From the NCBI GenBank assembly GCA_001839685.1, contig MLAK01001026.1, positions 10,103 through 20,122 of the forward strand: a DNA stretch of 10,020 nt, given 5' to 3'. Below, piece by piece: positions 6,609-10,020 of this stretch. Both the position numbers and the translations under genes were made by a program. Below the pieces are notes generated by a model, which had not been told where the DNA came from, made no database searches, and saw only the letters and a program-made list of their open reading frames with translations. The stretch comes from Tritrichomonas foetus. Taxonomy: Eukaryota; Parabasalia; Tritrichomonadida; Tritrichomonadidae. The number at the start of each line of letters is the position of its first letter. Positions within the stretch are counted from its first letter, which is position 1.

Positions 6609-7955
6609 TACTTCATCTTTCGATGAACTTGCAGAAGAAGATTTCGATTTTGAACTCGACGATTTTGATGATTTTGATTTTGATGAATTTGAAGAAGAAT
6701 CATACTTTGATGATTTACTATCATCATTTACATCTTCAACATCAGACTCAATATTTGCTCCCATTTTCTTATTTCTTGTTTCTGGAAGAAGGAGCATTCC
6801 ATAAAGGAATGAAATCACCATGATTATTCCATAGAAGAAGTAAGTCCAAGCGAGTGTCATTGATTCTTGCATAGTTGGGAAGATGAATACCATTAAAGCG
6901 CACAAGAACCAATTGACAGCCTGAATAATTCCCATTGCAAGACCACGAACTTCATCTGGGAAGAGTTCTGGAACGACAAACCATGGAAGTGGTCCTAAAC
7001 CGATTCCAAAGAAGAAAACATCCAAAAATAGCATAACAACAGGAAGAACATTATTCCAATCCCATTTCTGATTTCCCCAACAAATGAGTAAGAAAAGGGC
7101 CTGGCCGATTGATGAAATCATCCATGTAAGTTTTCGGCCGAGGAACTCGACAAGTGGTGTAGAGCAGGCTGTTGTTATTACCTGTGCTGCTGTCACAATA
7201 ACAGATGAAACTGCTGGATTTAATGAAACGTTTGAATTTTCAAAAATCACAGTGAGATTGGTCAATAAAGCGTTAATTCCTGAAAACTGCTGGAAAACTA
7301 CAATTAAGAACGATATGAAAAGTGCCTTGAAATACTTTTTCTGGAAAATATTAACTTGCTTCTTTTTCACAGATGTATCCATTCTTTCAAAAGCCGGCGA
7401 TTCCGGAATGAAGAACAGACAGACAATCGTAATAGCCGGGAAAACAATTGCAATTCCGGCAATTTCTCGCCATTTAAGCCAAATTCCAAGAAAGTATATA
7501 AATAAGGCGCCAATCGAACAGAAAAGCTGACTCATAACACCGTAGGCACCACGGACTTCTGTCGGTGAAAGCTCTGCTATATAAACTGGATTGACCGTCG
7601 ATACGGCACCAAGTCCGAGGCCGTTAATGGCGCGTCCAACGTACGCCAATTCTTTGTAGGACTTCTTTGTAACAATAATTAGGATCCAGCCAATGATCAC
7701 AACGAGCGATGAAATCATCGTTGGATATTTTCTTCCGTAGCGTTGAATGGCAAAATTCACTATAGGACCTCCGAAAATGGCGCAGATTGGGGCGATAGCA
7801 TTGTAAACGCTTTTCTTCATACTCGTGTCGAGAATAAATTCTTCAACAACCGAACTGTAAGCGGCTGCGTAGAAACCTAAACCGAAGCCGACTGAAAGAG
7901 TACCAATCGACAAACCAATGACGTATATTAATGCTTTCTGGCAGAAGCCACCCAT
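6606..7955 (-). CDS. Major facilitator sugar porter (GLUT/SLC2-like), 12 TM
   Basis: The protein has 449 residues. The ATG at 7955 follows an in-frame TAA seven codons upstream. It is a plasma-membrane hexose transporter by family. TM segments are at about 8-30, 50-70, 78-96, 104-124, 137-158, 166-183, 208-226, 248-267, 275-293, 303-323, 338-360 and 368-390. Sugar-porter motifs in order are RYGRK (72), GRAINGLGLG (107), PVYIAELSPTEVRG (123), PESP (184), QQFSGIN (222), EFLGRK (270), GLGPLPW...PELFP...RG (319-338) and PETR (391). The QQxSGIN and GPxPW sugar-contact motifs are intact, so it is probably active; glucose or another hexose is inferred. The central loop from PESP to QQ is about 38 residues against about 74 in human GLUT1. 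The cytosolic tail after about 413 is almost only Ser, Lys and Asp. It converges with BBS1. Confidence 0.94.
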   Translation of the reverse strand: MGGFCQKALIYVIGLSIGTLSVGFGLGFYAAAYSSVVEEFILDTSMKKSVYNAIAPICAIFGGPIVNFAIQRYGRKYPTMISSLVVIIGWILIIVTKKSYKELAYVGRAINGLGLGAVSTVNPVYIAELSPTEVRGAYGVMSQLFCSIGALFIYFLGIWLKWREIAGIAIVFPAITIVCLFFIPESPAFERMDTSVKKKQVNIFQKKYFKALFISFLIVVFQQFSGINALLTNLTVIFENSNVSLNPAVSSVIVTAAQVITTACSTPLVEFLGRKLTWMISSIGQALFLLICWGNQKWDWNNVLPVVMLFLDVFFFGIGLGPLPWFVVPELFPDEVRGLAMGIIQAVNWFLCALMVFIFPTMQESMTLAWTYFFYGIIMVISFLYGMLLLPETRNKKMGANIESDVEDVNDDSKSSKYDSSSNSSKSKSSKSSSSKSKSSSASSSKDEV

Positions 7956-7975
7956 CTGTTCGATGCTTTGTTATT

Positions 7976-7981
7976 TAATGA
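7976..7981 (-). promoter_or_regulatory. Initiator-like TCATTA upstream of the sugar porter
   Basis: The minus-strand TCATTA fits TCA(C/T)(A/T), with the putative +1 A at 7979 and a 24-nt leader to the ATG at 7955. TCATAT, at 7981-7986, is an overlapping alternative match. Confidence 0.45.
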
Positions 7982-8142
7982 TATGAATTTTTTATTGTTT
8001 CAAACGAATTGTATGTTAACGAATTCAATTTTTTTTTGTATACAAAAAAATTGCATCAAATTGATTGAACTCTGAAATCAAAAATTGAAAAGTATTGAAT
8101 TACAGAAAAAAATTGATAATATTTTTTCTAATTTATGTGAAG

Positions 8143-8417
8143 ATGAGTGGAAGATTGAATGATTTTGTTTCGTTAGAAATAAAATTCAATCCAACTGAAC
8201 ATGATGAAAATTATGAGGGAGAGCCATGGTTAAGTGAAACATTATTGTTCCAACTTTAGTACAGTTCAAATTAAAACAAGAGATAAATTGAATTTATGTG
8301 CCAATAGATGTTGCAAAAGAATCAAACGAAAAGATAGGAGATCAAGTTCTAACTAAAATTTATTTGAATGCCTATTCAATTCTTTTGAATTATTGGTCCG
8401 TTGGGAGAAAAAAATGA
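8143..8417 (+). pseudogene. Broken coding-like fragment, unidentified
   Basis: An ATG at 8143 opens 38 codons (MSGRLNDFVSLEIKFNPTEH and on) to TAG at 8259. Reading then continues in a +1-shifted frame (VQFKLKQEIN) to TGA at 8289, and after it for 41 more codons (IYVPIDVAKESNEKIGDQVL and on) to TGA at 8415. The encoded residues include Asp, Glu, Gly, Pro and Ala in protein-like proportion, unlike the Phe/Lys/Ile/Asn strings of true spacer. One frameshift plus one stop would explain it as a decayed gene. I do not recognise the family, and chance is not excluded. Confidence 0.35.
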
Positions 8418-8437
8418 ATTCATCATTTGAATGAATC

Positions 8438-8837
8438 ATGAAACTTTCCACTTCATTTGAGTACTTGAATCGAATGCACTACAAAAAAAGACGAGACAAA
8501 GGATACGAATATTTGTCATCATTCAAACTTTATCCCCTTCTTTGAAAAAATTATGAGAAATTAAATGTAAAATCAATTGAAAATTCTTTTCAAATATTGT
8601 ATATCATTCGAAAACAACTTTTTCTCACTCCATGCGGTTTATCTATTTTTATATTTAGGTATTTTTCATTCTCTGATGTTATTTATTGGTCATTCTATCA
8701 GAACTACTCCCCTCATATACATTATCTTTTCTTGGCCAACATCAGAAACTTTTGAAAGAGAAATAGAAAAAATTGAAATGAATATTTTTTGTGAAGTCAA
8801 GTACAAGGTATTCATTCTGAAGAATAGAGTGATGTGA
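8438..8837 (+). pseudogene. Possible continuation of the decayed coding region, unidentified
   Basis: From ATG 8438 one frame is open for 35 codons (KLSTSFEYLNRMHYKKRRDK and on) to TGA 8543, then for another 69 codons to TGA 8753. A second frame is then open to TGA 8835, ending in a charged stretch (FEREIEKIEMNIFCEVKYK). No segment has both a start and a long frame. This may be the middle of the gene broken at 8143-8417, or chance open DNA. No domain is recognised. Confidence 0.25.
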
Positions 8838-9081
8838 TCACCTAGAATAGAAAAAATCTTCGAGATTTCAACAGTGCAACATATGTAGACAATTGAAACT
8901 GGACAATAAAGATGCAAGGTATCAGAAATACTTCATAAAAGTAGCCTTCACCAAAATATGCTTTTTTCAAATAAGAATTTCTTCTTGAAAATATAATTTC
9001 GCTTTGCAGGTGGCACGTGATTAACATTATATCGCATGAGAACTGTTGTACATTTTTGTTTTTGCAAATCTTTTTTTTTTT

Positions 9082-9488
9082 GAGTATTTTGTTGGATTGT
9101 ACCAGATTCCCCATGGGAATTCCACACGAAGGTCAATTATTTCAACCTTTGTGAAGGGGAGTAGGATTGTACCAGATTCCCCATGGGAATTCCACACGAA
9201 GGTCAATTATTTCAACCTTTGTGAAGGGGAGTAATTATTATATAAAAGAAAAAGTTGCTTCATGTGGAGCGTTTTCAATATCATTTTCGAGATTTTGAAT
9301 TGTCTAAAAAATATGTTTTGAATACTATTCCTTATTATAGGAAAAAGTTAAAGTCAGTGATCTGGACGAAGTTTTCCCCGTTTCAAAAACATACAGGCGA
9401 AACAAAAGAAGCGATTATCTCAATTCCAACAAGCAACCAAATTACAAATGTGAAAACAAATGATTATTTTGTTGTTTACAAATAGACA
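9082..9488 (+). pseudogene. C-terminal remnant of an unidentified protein, disrupted by a 70-bp duplication
   Basis: The frame from 9082 (EYFVGLYQIPHGNS and on) enters the tandem duplication, is shifted by it (70 is not a multiple of 3) and stops at TAA 9232. If only one copy were present, the same frame would continue through NYYIKEKVASCGAFS to TGA at about 9296. An overlapping frame, open from 9246 to TAG 9486, has coding-like codon use (LLHVERFQYHF at its start, IISIPTSNQ and NDYFVVYK near its end) but contains no ATG. The simplest reading is the 3' end of a dead gene with at least one further frameshift near 9280. Family unknown. Confidence 0.4.
9094..9233 (+). repeat. Perfect 2 x 70 bp tandem duplication
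   Basis: Positions 9094-9163 and 9164-9233 are identical over 70 bp, head to tail, with no spacer. Each copy starts GGATTGTACCAG and ends AAGGGGAGTA. It contains CCCATGGG and GGAATTCC palindromes and a CCTT-TGTG-AAGG mini-hairpin. Zero divergence in this fast-drifting spacer implies a recent event or an assembly duplication. Confidence 0.97.
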
Positions 9489-9850
9489 TTTATACCCAAA
9501 GATCCGATACCAAAATTTTATCTTTATTGTGGATGTACCGTTTAAATAAATTTTAAACAATTTTCTTATTCATAGTAAATTTTTTTCTCGACCTATTTTT
9601 TTTTTTTTAATTTAATCAAGTTCTTTTTCCTTTTTCTGGATTTAATTCCACATGGAGATATTATTTTTGTTTATTTTCTGCCACTATAGTGCATATTTTG
9701 TGGTGAGAAAAACATTATTTTGACTGTTTTGCCTTATTCGATTGGGAAATGGGTGATATTGTATATATATTTCGGATTCCGAGCCTTATAAATACTATAT
9801 GTCTTTGGTCTCAATATTTCTATTTATGAATAATAATAATAAAAAAAAAA
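9489..9850. other. AT-rich spacer
   Basis: I see no credible gene here. It contains T-runs near 9598-9609, an alternating TATATATA stretch near 9762-9770 and an (AAT)n/A10 run at about 9826-9850 that leads into the minisatellite. The frame after the TAG at 9486 stays open for only 18 codons. Confidence 0.65.
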
Positions 9851-9859
9851 GAAGGAACG

Positions 9860-10020
9860 AAATAAAGGAATAAAAACTAACGAATCAAATAAATAATGAA
9901 GTAAATGAATAATGAAATCAAGGATTAAGTAATTCAAGGAATAATGAAATCAAGGAATAATGAAGCAAATTAATAAAGGAATCAAGGAATAATGAAGTAA
10001 ATGAATAATGAAATCAAGGA
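9860..10020 (+). repeat. 16-bp minisatellite, consensus AATAATGAAATCAAGG, running off the edge
   Basis: From 9892 the sequence divides exactly into 16-bp units beginning at 9892, 9908, 9924, 9940, 9956, 9972, 9988 and 10004. Three are AATAATGAAATCAAGG exactly (9908, 9940, 10004), two are AATAATGAAGTAAATG (9892, 9988), and the others are variants. The pair 9892-9923 recurs at 9988-10019, six units later. More degenerate units reach back to about 9860. The true length is unknown because the window ends inside the array. Confidence 0.9.

Noticed and set aside
7084..7530. 148-codon plus-strand open stretch within the transporter
   Set aside because: Antisense shadow of the sugar-porter gene, whose minus-strand frame carries all the family motifs.
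8842..9136. Two overlapping minus-strand open stretches of 90 and 62 codons
   Set aside because: They overlap each other and the plus-strand coding-like remnant, with Lys/Phe/Ile-rich composition and no recognisable motif. The longer one has an ATG only through the CCCATGGG palindrome of the duplication.
1..10020. tRNA, rRNA or spliceosomal intron signals
   Set aside because: No tRNA-like T-arm with matching acceptor stem was found, and no trichomonad-type 3' splice motif (ACTAACACACAG) accompanied by a 5' GTATGT-like site. The lone ACTAAC near 9876 lacks the rest.

Overview
The window looks like nuclear DNA of a flagellated protist, most likely a parabasalid (trichomonad). The evidence is as follows. 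All four genes are intronless. Coding DNA is moderately AT-rich, and the spacers are very AT-rich with long A and T runs. There is a secreted BspA-type leucine-rich-repeat protein of the kind expanded in trichomonads. Short TCA(C/T)T-type initiator motifs lie close upstream of the start codons. A TAAA tetranucleotide overlaps one stop codon. The genus cannot be fixed from the sequence alone.

Layout: 1-940 (minus) is the 5' portion of a BspA-like LRR surface protein that runs off the left edge. 941-1811 is spacer holding an (AAAC)n/50-A homopolymer and a TATC-like microsatellite. 1812-3779 (minus) is a compact SET1-type histone H3K4 methyltransferase (two RRM-like folds, N-SET, SET, post-SET). 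3780-4565 is the divergent promoter region. 4566-6260 (plus) is BBS1, a core subunit of the ciliary BBSome. 6261-6605 is a convergent 3' spacer with a GA microsatellite. 6606-7955 (minus) is a 12-TM sugar porter (GLUT/SLC2-like) with a Ser/Lys tail. 7956-10020 has no intact gene. It holds broken coding-like fragments (8143-9488), a perfect 2 x 70 bp tandem duplication (9094-9233), AT-rich spacer, and a 16-bp minisatellite running off the right edge (about 9860-10020).

The genes are single transcription units rather than an operon: SET1 and BBS1 diverge, and BBS1 and the transporter converge. Their roles (surface adhesion, chromatin, flagellar membrane trafficking, sugar uptake) are unrelated. 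I found no convincing new multi-gene system. The points most worth following up are a Phe at the SET Phe/Tyr switch position, a sugar porter that has lost most of its intracellular helical domain, the decayed coding region with its out-of-frame 70-bp duplication, and the 16-bp minisatellite.
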